In this document: in pieces, positions 55,372 through 64,000 of the stretch
Layout: every line of letters begins with the position of its first letter
How positions within the stretch are numbered: position 1 is the stretch's first letter
The notes under the pieces: model-generated
Told to the model about the DNA's origin: nothing
Databases searched by the model: none
The model's input: the letters and a program-made list of their open reading frames with translations, nothing else
Program-made: the position numbers and the translations under genes
Source of the DNA: Winogradskyella pacifica
GTDB lineage: Bacteria > Bacteroidota > Bacteroidia > Flavobacteriales > Flavobacteriaceae
DNA: 64,000 nucleotides
Direction of reading: 5' to 3'
Assembly: GCF_013403915.1 (NCBI RefSeq)
Contig: NZ_JABFDI010000019.1
Coordinates: 19,033-83,032 of the forward strand

Positions 55372-55758
55372 ATGGGAATTTTTAATAAACTATTTAGCGG
55401 TTCGTCTGAACCAAAAGAAGAGAAGGTGTTACCTTGGTTACCTTTAAATGCGATGGATCAATTAGATATTATTCTAGAAAAATCTAAAACCAAAACGCAA
55501 TTAATTTTTAAACACTCTACACGTTGTGGAATTAGTAGAATGGTTATGAATCAATTTGTATCAGCATATGATTTAGAAATGAATGTGGATTTGTATTATT
55601 TAGATTTGCTGAGTTTTAGAGATGTTTCTAATGAGGTTGGTTATAAGTTTCAAGTGATGCACCAATCACCTCAGCTTTTAGTAATTAAGAATGAAGTAGT
55701 AGTAGCGCACGCGAGTCATGGTGGTATAAATGAGATTGTGTTAGAACAATTTGAATAG
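55372..55758 (+). CDS. ytxJ: Bacillithiol-system redox protein YtxJ
   Basis: 128 residues, a thioredoxin-fold protein of the YtxJ/BrxC family. The single active-site cysteine is Cys52 in HSTRCGISRMV, in the place of a CxxC motif. FQVMHQSPQLLVIKNEVVVA has the cis-proline region, and ASHGGINE closes the fold. YtxJ-like proteins are thought to remove bacillithiol from oxidised proteins, so the host probably makes bacillithiol or a related thiol. The gene is 15 bp upstream of a small membrane protein gene. Confidence 0.88.
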   Translation: MGIFNKLFSGSSEPKEEKVLPWLPLNAMDQLDIILEKSKTKTQLIFKHSTRCGISRMVMNQFVSAYDLEMNVDLYYLDLLSFRDVSNEVGYKFQVMHQSPQLLVIKNEVVVAHASHGGINEIVLEQFE

Positions 55759-55773
55759 CAATTATTCCATGAT

Positions 55774-56280
55774 ATGAAGTATAAAATCTCAAAACAAGAT
55801 TTAGATAAGCGAAGCCATATCATTATTGATGGTGTTAATGATGCTTTTCTAAAGTTTATTGTTAATGAAAAAAAAGAAAACAATTCAATTCTTAGTGATG
55901 AGAATATATTAACCCTAGAGCGTAACACTAAAAAGGGCATCTATTTTAATATCTATTTATTTGGAGTGTTAGGATTATTTTTCTTAATACTTGGGTGGTA
56001 TCAATTTATGTACACCAAACCCTTGATAGGTATGAATTTATATACGCAATTCCCTCTAATCTCTAATGGGGCTATTGAAATAGTAGGTGGAATAGCATTA
56101 TTAATTGGCTGTTTTTATAGTTACATAAAACGTAATGTTGTATTAGAACGCTTAGTGAAATCAAAGCTGATTGAAGATTTAAAAAAGCTACAACAAGAAA
56201 AAAATAATAAACCAATTCCTCAAAGTAAAAAAAGAAAACGCTTTAGGCAGTCGTACAAAGTAGGAAAGAAGAAGTCTTAG
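55774..56280 (+). CDS. Membrane protein of unknown function with basic C-terminus
   Basis: 168 residues. A soluble N-terminal part of about 65 residues is followed by two transmembrane helices (about 66-82, YFNIYLFGVLGLFFLIL, and 101-121, GAIEIVGGIALLIGCF). A C-terminal cytoplasmic tail very rich in Lys, Arg and Gln ends KRKRFRQSYKVGKKKS, which could bind nucleic acid or lipid head groups. No domain is recognised. It is probably co-transcribed with ytxJ, 15 bp upstream. Confidence 0.68.
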   Translation: MKYKISKQDLDKRSHIIIDGVNDAFLKFIVNEKKENNSILSDENILTLERNTKKGIYFNIYLFGVLGLFFLILGWYQFMYTKPLIGMNLYTQFPLISNGAIEIVGGIALLIGCFYSYIKRNVVLERLVKSKLIEDLKKLQQEKNNKPIPQSKKRKRFRQSYKVGKKKS

Positions 56281-56318
56281 TGTATTCATAAATTTTACTG
56301 CAACATCAGAAATACATA

Positions 56319-56361
56319 TTAAAAAAACAACCCTTAAATCAATAGGATTTTAAGGGTTGTT
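56319..56361 (-). terminator. Intrinsic terminator after the giant surface-protein gene
   Basis: AACAACCCTTAAA (56326-56338) pairs perfectly with TTTAAGGGTTGTT (56349-56361) around a 10-nt loop. On the minus strand a run of Ts follows. It lies between convergent genes, but the T-run is only on the side serving the minus-strand gene. Confidence 0.88.
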
Positions 56362-56386
56362 CAAATTAAAAACAAAAAATCACGGG

Positions 56387-59300
56387 TTAATATTTAATAA
56401 TTATCTTCTTGTTGAATGTACCTGTATTCGTTTCAGCTTTTATAATATAAGCACCTTCAGAAATTTGTTTTACTGCAATTTTAATGTCATTAGACATTGG
56501 TAAATTGGTCGCATTCCAAGCGGCTACTGTTTGGCCTGCGACATTAATTAAGTATAGCTGTTTAACCTCAACGGAAGGTGGTGTCTTCACATAGATTTCG
56601 TCAGTATCATGTAGGTATCTAACTGTTATATCTTTAAACTCGTCTTTAATGGTTGATAGTGTTTCATCTTCCTGAAATACTAAGAAGAATCGATCACTAT
56701 AAGTGCCAGTTTCTAAGTTTATTTGGAAGTTTACGTCGTTAAATCGATTATAAGTGTCTTCAACAGCGTCGAAAATATAGACATCAATAGCATCATCAAA
56801 GTTCTCTAGTTCTGTAAGTCCTATTTCAATATTACCTGTTTCTCCAACCACCATTTCTAGAGGATATACTTTGGTCTCGTCGAATTCACCTACACCTTGG
56901 ATGACATAGTTTTGTCCTTCAATTAGGAATGATAAATCACTTGGGAAATCGTCTGCGTTTAGTGCGTCATAACCATAATCGACACCATCTGTCGCAACAT
57001 TATCTGTTGTGAATCCTAAAAGTAAATGTCTCACGGCACCTTCTGGTGTAGTAAAGTTAAAACGTAAACGCCTTATTACACTTTCTTCATCATTAGGAAT
57101 GTTAACATAATCTGCGTTATCATTACTAGATCTTAAGAATATAGATTGCGAGCCTTCTTTCTTAAAGATACGCTGCGCATTATTAAAAACCAATGTACCG
57201 CCATCACCATCAGCTTCAACAAAGAAACCTTGTCCTACCGGTATATAACGACCAGGTATTTTTGAAGCAGTTCCACCGCCATCTCCACCTATTTCTACAG
57301 GTGTAGTTGCTGGTACACCTCCCGTTTTGGTTAAGTAAGAGTATCTGCCGAGGTATTCTGATAAAATATGACTAGGATTGTTTGGTGCTTGTTCCCAGAA
57401 AATTAATGCAGATCCATCAAGTAGTGCTGCTTCATTGTCATCAATAAAGGTATGAGCATCTATAGCAGAAGGATATGGGTTGCCTAATAGTGTTTCATTG
57501 CCTCCAGTTATGGTGTGCGTAATAGTACCATTATTAGGTTGACCACTAAAGGTGTAATTTTGCTCTGAAGTTCCAATTCCGCTACCTTTCATTGTAAATC
57601 CTAATCCAACACTGATTCCGGTATTTTGATTAATATGGTTCCAATCAGCATAAGCACCTGTTAAGTTTGCGTACGTATATAACCAACGGCTACTTATAGT
57701 TGCAGGACTTGTGCCTGGTGCATCATTGTTTGTGGTCCATGATACAGGGGTTATACCATCATATAAAATAGATGCTAAAGCATAAGTTCTATTTGCGGCG
57801 CTGCCTGCGTTACTCACAGGGCTTCCCCAATAGTTATAATTGAATTCATTACTGGTTCCTTGTTGATCGCGTTCTAGTTTACCTGTTCCTGAGTAATCAA
57901 CAATACTTCCTGTTGGCTGTAAAAGTTGAGATTCACCTACTAAGTCTAAAGTACCATCTATTTTTAGGTATTTATTAACTTGTAATGCTTGGTCACTTTG
58001 AATACTCAATGTATTACTATCTACTAATAAGCCAAAAAGTGTTGTTTTTCCTAATTGAGGATTTAAAGTTGATCTATTAGTTACAACATTAGTAGCGGTT
58101 CTAACAATATTCCAAGTTTGTAAACTATTAGGAACAACATTTTTTTCTTTAGAATTAGGTATCTGTTGCACAGAAGTAGCGGACCATGTTGTTTCATTAT
58201 CCCATGAATCATTTAATCTTGAATTATAAGGAATAGGGGCGTCTTCCTCTTGAATAAGGGTCATAGCATTTAATTTCCCAGGATTGGGTGACGCCGTTGA
58301 AATATCATCGATTATACCTGCAGCCACATTATTTCCATCAGATCCTGTATTCATTTGGTAATACCCTATTAAACTATTCCATTGTAAATTGCCTGTAATT
58401 TCAAGAGGTATAACTTCACCCATAACATTAGAACCGTCTTGTTTTATCTCTTGGTTCATCATTTCTCTAATTTGAGCTTGAGATAATTGAGTATCCCATA
58501 TGCGGACTTCATCAATTTTACCATCAAAATAGTTAATTGGCGAGTCACCCGTTCTATCCATGGCTCCAATTAAAGCTTTGTTTGCATTTGTTGTTGGTGT
58601 AGTACCTGCTCTTGTACGAACCTCAAAACCATCAATATAAAGAGTATAAGTCAAGCCATCAAAAGTTACAGCTACATGGTACCATTTGTCAGAGTTTATC
58701 GGCTGAGTTGAAACAACATTGGTATTGCCGTTATAACGGAATTGTAAACGATCACCAATTAGACTTAAATCATAACCAGATGCTGTTGATGTTCCATCTC
58801 TTTTTGAAAAAATCGTTTTAGTACCAGTAGTAGTATTGACTTTTATCCATGCCTCAATACTAAAGTCAGTGTTATTTAAATTATAGTTGTCACCAAAATT
58901 TATATAATCATCACCACCATCAAATACTAAACTTGCACCACAATCTGGAATAATGACCTTCATAGTAGCAATCGTATTAGGAGAACATACTCCTGTGTTA
59001 GTTGCTGACCATTGTAAGGTATAAGTTTCACCACTTTCACCCGTAAATGTAGAATTATGAGCTGTTATATCAGAGAAGAAATAACTATCTGCTGTTTGAT
59101 TAGATGTTACACTCCATTGCCCTGTAACATTATTACCTGTTAATGTAACGGTGTTATCATCACAACCAGAAGTTGTTATGTTGCTACCTGTTGTTGCTTC
59201 AAAATAAGGTGTAATTTCAATATCTATAGTAACTTCGGCAACATCACACGGACCGTTTGATCCCGTTCCATCCGGATCGTTGGAAGTGAATGTTAAGGTC

Positions 59301-62300
59301 ACGGTTCCAGTTTCATTAGTACCAAAGTTATATGAGGCATTTATTCCGTTACCAGAAACTCCAGAAAATGAACCTGTTCCACTTGTAGACCATGTGCCTA
59401 ATGTAGCACTACCATCAAGAATGGCACTTAAAACAAGACTGTTTTCAGATTGACAAATGGTTTGTGGTAAAGTAGTAATTGAGACTATTGGTGCTTCATT
59501 CACCACAAATTCACCACTTGATGTCTTTGGTGTACCACAACTACCTGTTGTATATACCGTAAACGTGTAATTTCCGGATACAGTTGGAGTTCCTGATATG
59601 GTGTATCTAGAACCGTCAAATGTTGTTACTATACCTGTAGGATTTATATTATTTGGAAAAGGTCCTGTACTTAAATTACTACCATCTAATTGCCATTGTA
59701 TATCCGCACCAGTACTACCACCACCTACACTATATAAAATATCGTCGATCTCATTTCTTTGACAAATAATTTGATCATTAATGGTTTCAGGTGGAGATAC
59801 TGGTAAAATAAATGGATCTAGCGAACTAAAAGAAATGTCATCTATACCAAAATCATTTCCTCCGGTTCGACTATTTAAGTTTCTAATTTCAATGGTAATC
59901 GTTTGAACATTTGCCCAATTTGGTGAAGTCCATGTACCGTAAAAACGTTGCCAATTATCTGAGCCCGGATTGTTATTATCTGGGCGGTTAGGTAACCTAT
60001 CATCGGTACCAACATTATTACCGTTAACATTAAATGTCAATTGAGCTCTGTTTCTATAATTCGATTGATTATTTAAACTCATTCCCCAAGCAGAAAAATA
60101 ATATGTTGTATTAGGCTCAACGGTTATTTGTTGCGACCATACTACAAGCGAGTTTCCGTGTCCATTAACAGCCATAAAATTACCTACAGCATCACCAGTA
60201 TGATCAGCTCCCCAAAAATTGGTGTGGACATTTTGCCCATTAGTAGTGATAGAATAGCCGTTATTACCACTATCGTTATATAATTCTCCTTGTCCAGCAG
60301 GAACGAGCCCAGGTTGATCAACTTTATAATTATAATCACTACTAAAGCCAGTATTACCTAACGAAAAGTCACCATTGGTCACTAACTCAGTAGCGATTTC
60401 AACAAATGCAGATGTCGAACAACCATTAGGGCCTGTAGCGATAACGTAATAGCGTCCTGCAGTATCAACATAAGCTGTATCCGATGTGTTGTCATGACCA
60501 CCATGTGTATAATCAGAGTCACCTGGACTAGGGTATGTTATAAACCATTCCCAATCGACATCCCCAAAAGGAATAGGAACACCATTTACTGTCGCAGATG
60601 CTATAATTTCTACTTCATTGTTATGAGGACTATCCGGACAATAATTAGTAGTAAATATAATCTCTGGTGAAGGAGTTACATTAACCGTTACGGTTTCTGT
60701 ACTAGGACATCCCAAACCGTTAGTGGCTGTTACTTCGTAAACTGTAGTTTCATCAGGGTTGACTGTGATTTGGTGCGCAGCAGTATGGTAAGGAAGACTT
60801 GAAGCATCTCCAGAGATAACAGCCCAATCGTAATTAAAACCAGCACCTGCAGTAGCAGCTTGTACTTGGAAATTATCTATGATAACATCGGCATCTCTTT
60901 GATTACTATAATCGCCCTCAAAACACCAACATGACCACGACCATGATCGACTAGCGTTGTAAGATGAGCCGTCATTAACACTTAATCGAATTTTTAGATT
61001 ATTAGGATTTGTAACACCTATTAATTGTTTATTAAAATTTCTAGAAGAAGTTGAGTGATGATATAAAGGACGACTTCCTGCAGAGCTCCAACTGGTTCCG
61101 TTATCTGTACTATACTCTACTTCAATAGTTTTTGCATATGCCGCATCAGGACCTGTAATTAAACGCTTAGCGTTAAAATAAACCCAAAAATTCTGATAGT
61201 TTGATAATGCAACTCCACTTAATGTAAATTCCCAATCTCCATGGTCAGGTGATCCTCCTGGGTCATTCCACGAATTAACAGCTCCATCTTCCCAATTATC
61301 AAATTGCATTAATGCGTCACCTGCTACATTACCAGCAAAAGAACCATCTACACCTGGGGTAGTTGCTCTACCGTTCCAGTGTGTATTAAATGGGATGTTA
61401 CTACTGTTTAGTGAGCTAGTAATACCAGATATTGCATTATTCTCCAAAGTATTATAGCTTGTCCCAGAATTAAAATCATAATTAACAAGCACTTCATTAG
61501 ATAGTCCTGCCCCTGCAACTATAGCTGTTAAATTACTATCTACACCTGCACAAATAGTACTTGGAGATGCAATAACAGATGTAATATCTGGGATTTCTAA
61601 AACCGTAATGATCTCTGAAAATTGACTACAACCAGTAGCGCTATCTGTAAATCTAAATTGAGTACTCCCAGGACTCATACCAGTTATAACACCTCCATTT
61701 GTTATAGTAGCAATGGCATTATCTATACTTATCCATGTACCGCCTGAAACTGTTGACAACGTATGTTGTTCATTCTCACAAATTTCATTATCAACAGGAT
61801 AGTTTCCGATAACAGGTAAAGGATTAATAGTAACAGAGTCTGTTGTGTTTTCACAACCCGTAGTTGAGTCTATAAAGGTAAAAGTTACTGTGCCTGTACT
61901 AACAGGTGTAATAGCACCATTAGTACTATTTATGGTTGCAACACTGAGATTACTACTAACCCAATTACCACCAGTGGATGTAATTCCCATTTGAGAATTG
62001 TCATCTATACAAATATCATAATTACTTACACTAATAGTAGGTAATGGATGAACTATAATAGATAATATATTACTTACTTTAGGATCACATGCTGAAAGGT
62101 TAGTAGTCATTTCTACATATATAGTATAGTCATTTGTTGGAACGAAGGCAGGTGTAAATGTAGGAACTGCAGTTGTTCCTTCGCTAATGCCATTGATAAA
62201 CCACTCGTAATATTGTGTTGTGCCTGCGTTGCTAGGTGTTGCGGTAAAAGTTAAGTTGTCACCTAGACAAATTTCGTCGTCGGGATCATTAGAAACAATG

Positions 62301-64000
62301 GTTACACTTGCACTTGATGCAGGATCTAATACGGTTACTGTTGCAGTACAAGTATCAGTATTCCCAAAAGCATCATATACCGTTAAGGTTACAGTATTTG
62401 TTCCTAAATCATCGCAGTTAAAATTATATTTATTTAATGACATTGATGTTATGGCACAGTTATCAGTAGAACCATTATCGATATCAGTAGCATTTATAGT
62501 GGCATTTCCTCCAGCATCTAATGTTATACTAATATTTTGGCACACAACAACAGGTGGAGTTGTGTCTGTAATAATCACGTTTTGTGTTTGTGTAGAAGTG
62601 TTTCCGTTTCCATCATCATAAGTCCAGGTGACGACAGTTGTACCTTGTGTTGTAATAGGAAGTGTTGCGTTGTGTGAACCTGCAATTACACCAGAACAGT
62701 TGTCTGTTGCTGTCGGATCTGCTAGAGATGTAACAGAACATTGAGCTGTAATATTAGAAAGTGTTACTGTATTTGGTGTCGGTGCAATAGTATCATCAAT
62801 CACAACAGTTTGGTTGACGTTAATGTCATTTCCGTTACCATCATCAAAGTTCCAAACGATAGTGTAACTACCTTGGGCATTATAAGTTGAAGGATCAGAA
62901 GTTGTTCCTATAATTGTTCCAGCACACGCATCTGTAGTTGTCGGAGCAGTAGCAGTAACAGAACATTGTCCAGTAAGTGTTGTTAATGTTGGACTAACCG
63001 GATTAACTGTATCATCAACCACAACAGTTTGGTTGACGTTAATATCATTTCCGTTACCATCATCAAAGTTCCAAACGATAGTGTAAGTACCTTGGGCATT
63101 ATAAGTTAAAGGATCAGAAGTTGTTGCTGTAATGGTTCCTGCGCAAGCATCAGTGGTTGTCGGAGCAGTAGTAGTCACAGAACATTGTCCATTAAGCGTT
63201 GTTAATGTTGGAGTAACAGGATTAATAGTGTCTTCAACATTAACAGTTTGGTTAACATTGATATCATTTCCGTTACCATCATCAAAGTTCCAAACGATAG
63301 TGTAAGTGCCTTGAGCATTATAAGTTAAGGGATCAGAAGTTGTTCCTGTAATGGTTCCTGCACAAGCATCAGTAGTTGTCGGTACAGTGGCAGTCACAGA
63401 ACATTGTCCATTAAGCGTTGCTAGTGTTGGAGTAATAGGGGCATTATTATCAAGAATAACAATATTTTGATATACATTAATAGAGTTTCCACTCGCATCC
63501 GTTACCGAATAGGTTCTGGTAATCGTTCCGTTATTAATAGCAGGATCTACAGTTTGACTTGCAAAAGCCACAGTCGGAGTACCACAGTTATCAGCTTCAT
63601 CGGTTACCACAGTAATATCTGCTGCAGGTACATCACCTAAACATTGCACATTAATATCTGCAGGATTAGATGCTGTTGGGGCAGTATTATCAAGAATAAC
63701 AATATCTTGATATACATTAATAGAATTACCACTAGCATCAGTTACAGAATAGGTTCTAGTAATGGTTCCGTTATTAATAGCAGGATCTGCAGTTTGACTT
63801 ACAAAAGCCACAGTCGGAGTACCACAGTTATCAGCTTCATCGGTCACTACAGTAATATCAGCAGCAGGCACATCACCTAAACATTGCACGTTAATATCTG
63901 CAGGATTAGACGCTGTTGGGTCTGTATTATCAAGAATAACAATATCTTGATATACATTAATAGAATTACCACTAGCATCAGTTACAGAATAGGTTCTAGT
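56387..64000 (-). CDS. Giant repeat-containing T9SS surface protein, 5' end outside window
   Basis: At least 2,537 residues; the frame is open to the window edge. An apparent start at 63889 is an internal GTG within a repeat. Order from the visible N-terminus: HYR-like 80-residue repeats (QCLGDVPAADITVVTDEADN units), three 73-residue repeats (NGQCSVTAT with WNFDDGNGNDINVNQT), a diverged fourth repeat, HYR and Ig/PKD-like beta domains, two cysteine-rich regions containing carbohydrate-binding-like folds, a LamG/concanavalin-type domain (SLVFDGGDDYINFGDNYNLN to EVRIWDTQLSQAQI, about 58480-58950), and a C-terminal type A T9SS sorting domain (about 56390-56640). It is probably a very long adhesin or structural surface protein. 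A strong terminator follows. Confidence 0.85.
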   Translation of the reverse strand, partial: TRTYSVTDASGNSINVYQDIVILDNTDPTASNPADINVQCLGDVPAADITVVTDEADNCGTPTVAFVSQTADPAINNGTITRTYSVTDASGNSINVYQDIVILDNTAPTASNPADINVQCLGDVPAADITVVTDEADNCGTPTVAFASQTVDPAINNGTITRTYSVTDASGNSINVYQNIVILDNNAPITPTLATLNGQCSVTATVPTTTDACAGTITGTTSDPLTYNAQGTYTIVWNFDDGNGNDINVNQTVNVEDTINPVTPTLTTLNGQCSVTTTAPTTTDACAGTITATTSDPLTYNAQGTYTIVWNFDDGNGNDINVNQTVVVDDTVNPVSPTLTTLTGQCSVTATAPTTTDACAGTIIGTTSDPSTYNAQGSYTIVWNFDDGNGNDINVNQTVVIDDTIAPTPNTVTLSNITAQCSVTSLADPTATDNCSGVIAGSHNATLPITTQGTTVVTWTYDDGNGNTSTQTQNVIITDTTPPVVVCQNISITLDAGGNATINATDIDNGSTDNCAITSMSLNKYNFNCDDLGTNTVTLTVYDAFGNTDTCTATVTVLDPASSASVTIVSNDPDDEICLGDNLTFTATPSNAGTTQYYEWFINGISEGTTAVPTFTPAFVPTNDYTIYVEMTTNLSACDPKVSNILSIIVHPLPTISVSNYDICIDDNSQMGITSTGGNWVSSNLSVATINSTNGAITPVSTGTVTFTFIDSTTGCENTTDSVTINPLPVIGNYPVDNEICENEQHTLSTVSGGTWISIDNAIATITNGGVITGMSPGSTQFRFTDSATGCSQFSEIITVLEIPDITSVIASPSTICAGVDSNLTAIVAGAGLSNEVLVNYDFNSGTSYNTLENNAISGITSSLNSSNIPFNTHWNGRATTPGVDGSFAGNVAGDALMQFDNWEDGAVNSWNDPGGSPDHGDWEFTLSGVALSNYQNFWVYFNAKRLITGPDAAYAKTIEVEYSTDNGTSWSSAGSRPLYHHSTSSRNFNKQLIGVTNPNNLKIRLSVNDGSSYNASRSWSWSCWCFEGDYSNQRDADVIIDNFQVQAATAGAGFNYDWAVISGDASSLPYHTAAHQITVNPDETTVYEVTATNGLGCPSTETVTVNVTPSPEIIFTTNYCPDSPHNNEVEIIASATVNGVPIPFGDVDWEWFITYPSPGDSDYTHGGHDNTSDTAYVDTAGRYYVIATGPNGCSTSAFVEIATELVTNGDFSLGNTGFSSDYNYKVDQPGLVPAGQGELYNDSGNNGYSITTNGQNVHTNFWGADHTGDAVGNFMAVNGHGNSLVVWSQQITVEPNTTYYFSAWGMSLNNQSNYRNRAQLTFNVNGNNVGTDDRLPNRPDNNNPGSDNWQRFYGTWTSPNWANVQTITIEIRNLNSRTGGNDFGIDDISFSSLDPFILPVSPPETINDQIICQRNEIDDILYSVGGGSTGADIQWQLDGSNLSTGPFPNNINPTGIVTTFDGSRYTISGTPTVSGNYTFTVYTTGSCGTPKTSSGEFVVNEAPIVSITTLPQTICQSENSLVLSAILDGSATLGTWSTSGTGSFSGVSGNGINASYNFGTNETGTVTLTFTSNDPDGTGSNGPCDVAEVTIDIEITPYFEATTGSNITTSGCDDNTVTLTGNNVTGQWSVTSNQTADSYFFSDITAHNSTFTGESGETYTLQWSATNTGVCSPNTIATMKVIIPDCGASLVFDGGDDYINFGDNYNLNNTDFSIEAWIKVNTTTGTKTIFSKRDGTSTASGYDLSLIGDRLQFRYNGNTNVVSTQPINSDKWYHVAVTFDGLTYTLYIDGFEVRTRAGTTPTTNANKALIGAMDRTGDSPINYFDGKIDEVRIWDTQLSQAQIREMMNQEIKQDGSNVMGEVIPLEITGNLQWNSLIGYYQMNTGSDGNNVAAGIIDDISTASPNPGKLNAMTLIQEEDAPIPYNSRLNDSWDNETTWSATSVQQIPNSKEKNVVPNSLQTWNIVRTATNVVTNRSTLNPQLGKTTLFGLLVDSNTLSIQSDQALQVNKYLKIDGTLDLVGESQLLQPTGSIVDYSGTGKLERDQQGTSNEFNYNYWGSPVSNAGSAANRTYALASILYDGITPVSWTTNNDAPGTSPATISSRWLYTYANLTGAYADWNHINQNTGISVGLGFTMKGSGIGTSEQNYTFSGQPNNGTITHTITGGNETLLGNPYPSAIDAHTFIDDNEAALLDGSALIFWEQAPNNPSHILSEYLGRYSYLTKTGGVPATTPVEIGGDGGGTASKIPGRYIPVGQGFFVEADGDGGTLVFNNAQRIFKKEGSQSIFLRSSNDNADYVNIPNDEESVIRRLRFNFTTPEGAVRHLLLGFTTDNVATDGVDYGYDALNADDFPSDLSFLIEGQNYVIQGVGEFDETKVYPLEMVVGETGNIEIGLTELENFDDAIDVYIFDAVEDTYNRFNDVNFQINLETGTYSDRFFLVFQEDETLSTIKDEFKDITVRYLHDTDEIYVKTPPSVEVKQLYLINVAGQTVAAWNATNLPMSNDIKIAVKQISEGAYIIKAETNTGTFNKKIIIKY
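62785..63440 (-). repeat. 219-bp tandem repeats, three copies, inside the giant gene
   Basis: The block TCATCAAAGT recurs at 62841, 63060 and 63279, exactly 219 bp apart, with long stretches of identical DNA around it. Each unit encodes 73 residues. A fourth, diverged copy at protein level precedes it in lower coordinates (about 62560-62780). Confidence 0.93.
63441..64000 (-). repeat. 240-bp tandem HYR-type repeats, at least 2.3 copies, running off the window
   Basis: The block TTAATATCTG recurs at 63651 and 63891, and TAGAATTACC or its variant at 63481, 63721 and 63961, all 240 bp apart. Units differ at only a few bases. Each encodes 80 residues. The array continues beyond 64000. Confidence 0.93.

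Noticed and set aside
62220..62621. Plus-strand open frame of 133 codons inside the giant gene
   Set aside because: It is a shadow of the Thr/Val/Asn-rich repeat coding on the other strand and has no independent features.
63889..63889. Start of the giant protein at position 63889
   Set aside because: The codon is an internal GTG (Val) inside a repeat; the same repeat continues in frame to the window edge.

Overview
The window looks like chromosomal DNA of a member of the Flavobacteriaceae (Bacteroidota). It is AT-rich. Several secreted proteins end in the type IX secretion (T9SS) C-terminal sorting domain. Start codons lack Shine-Dalgarno sequences, and several genes follow the Bacteroidota -7 promoter motif TAnnTTTG. 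The gene order dnaA / low-molecular-weight tyrosine phosphatase / SAM methyltransferase, and the chain bamD-rpoZ-coaBC-DUF4835-recN, are as I remember them from flavobacterial genomes; I could not check this by search. No rRNA, tRNA, CRISPR array, transposase or prophage was seen.

Layout. 1-3.5 kb (minus): a partial methyltransferase, a T9SS-exported sugar dehydrogenase, a tyrosine phosphatase and dnaA. 3.5-3.7 kb: an AT-rich gap with two weak DnaA-box matches, a possible oriC or dnaA control region. 3.7-7.6 kb: a thioesterase (plus) facing a five-gene minus operon (LEA14-like lipoprotein, ribD, HAD phosphatase, EamA transporter, YigZ). 7.7-12.6 kb (plus): GNAT, prmC, a lipoprotein, ligA, a membrane protein. 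12.7-14.3 kb (minus): a 5'-nucleotidase split into two genes. 14.4-22.2 kb (plus): DUF6913-like gene, dapA, bamD, rpoZ, coaBC, DUF4835 (PorD-like), recN, a small lipoprotein, fabI. 22.4-27.4 kb: two tandem T9SS surface proteins with different N-termini but a shared C-terminal module, leader and terminator. 27.5-32.5 kb (plus): glycosyltransferase, YbbR-like protein, coaE, a histidine kinase and its response regulator. 32.5-40.5 kb (minus): miaA, a potassium channel, a DnaQ exonuclease/GIY-YIG fusion, YggS, a 73-aa membrane protein, DUF1015, a four-helix-bundle gene between inverted heptamer arrays, 3-hydroxybutyryl-CoA dehydrogenase and a Gfo/Idh/MocA oxidoreductase. 40.7-41.5 kb: pcm and a perfect (AGCAGAG)10 array. 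41.6-48.9 kb (minus): CocE-type hydrolase, DoxD-DoxA fusion, a small secreted protein, an NTF2-like protein, a DUF5686 outer-membrane protein, smpB. 49.0-56.3 kb: DUF6503 lipoprotein, histidine phosphatase, deoD, deoC, clpB, a 577-bp gene-free stretch, ytxJ and a membrane protein. 56.4-64.0 kb (minus): a giant T9SS repeat protein that runs off the right edge.

Most genes are core housekeeping: replication and repair (dnaA, ligA, recN), translation and its quality control (prmC, miaA, smpB, pcm, clpB), cofactor and lipid synthesis (ribD, coaBC, coaE, fabI, dapA), nucleoside salvage (deoD, deoC), envelope assembly (bamD, DUF4835) and two-component signalling. The accessory signal lies in the T9SS cargo genes and the repeat elements. 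I found no convincing new multi-gene system. The most unusual structures are the four-helix-bundle gene bracketed by complementary heptanucleotide arrays (38093-38560), the apparent ATT start of the exonuclease/GIY-YIG gene (35873-35875), and the two modular surface-protein genes that share their leader, C-terminal third and terminator.
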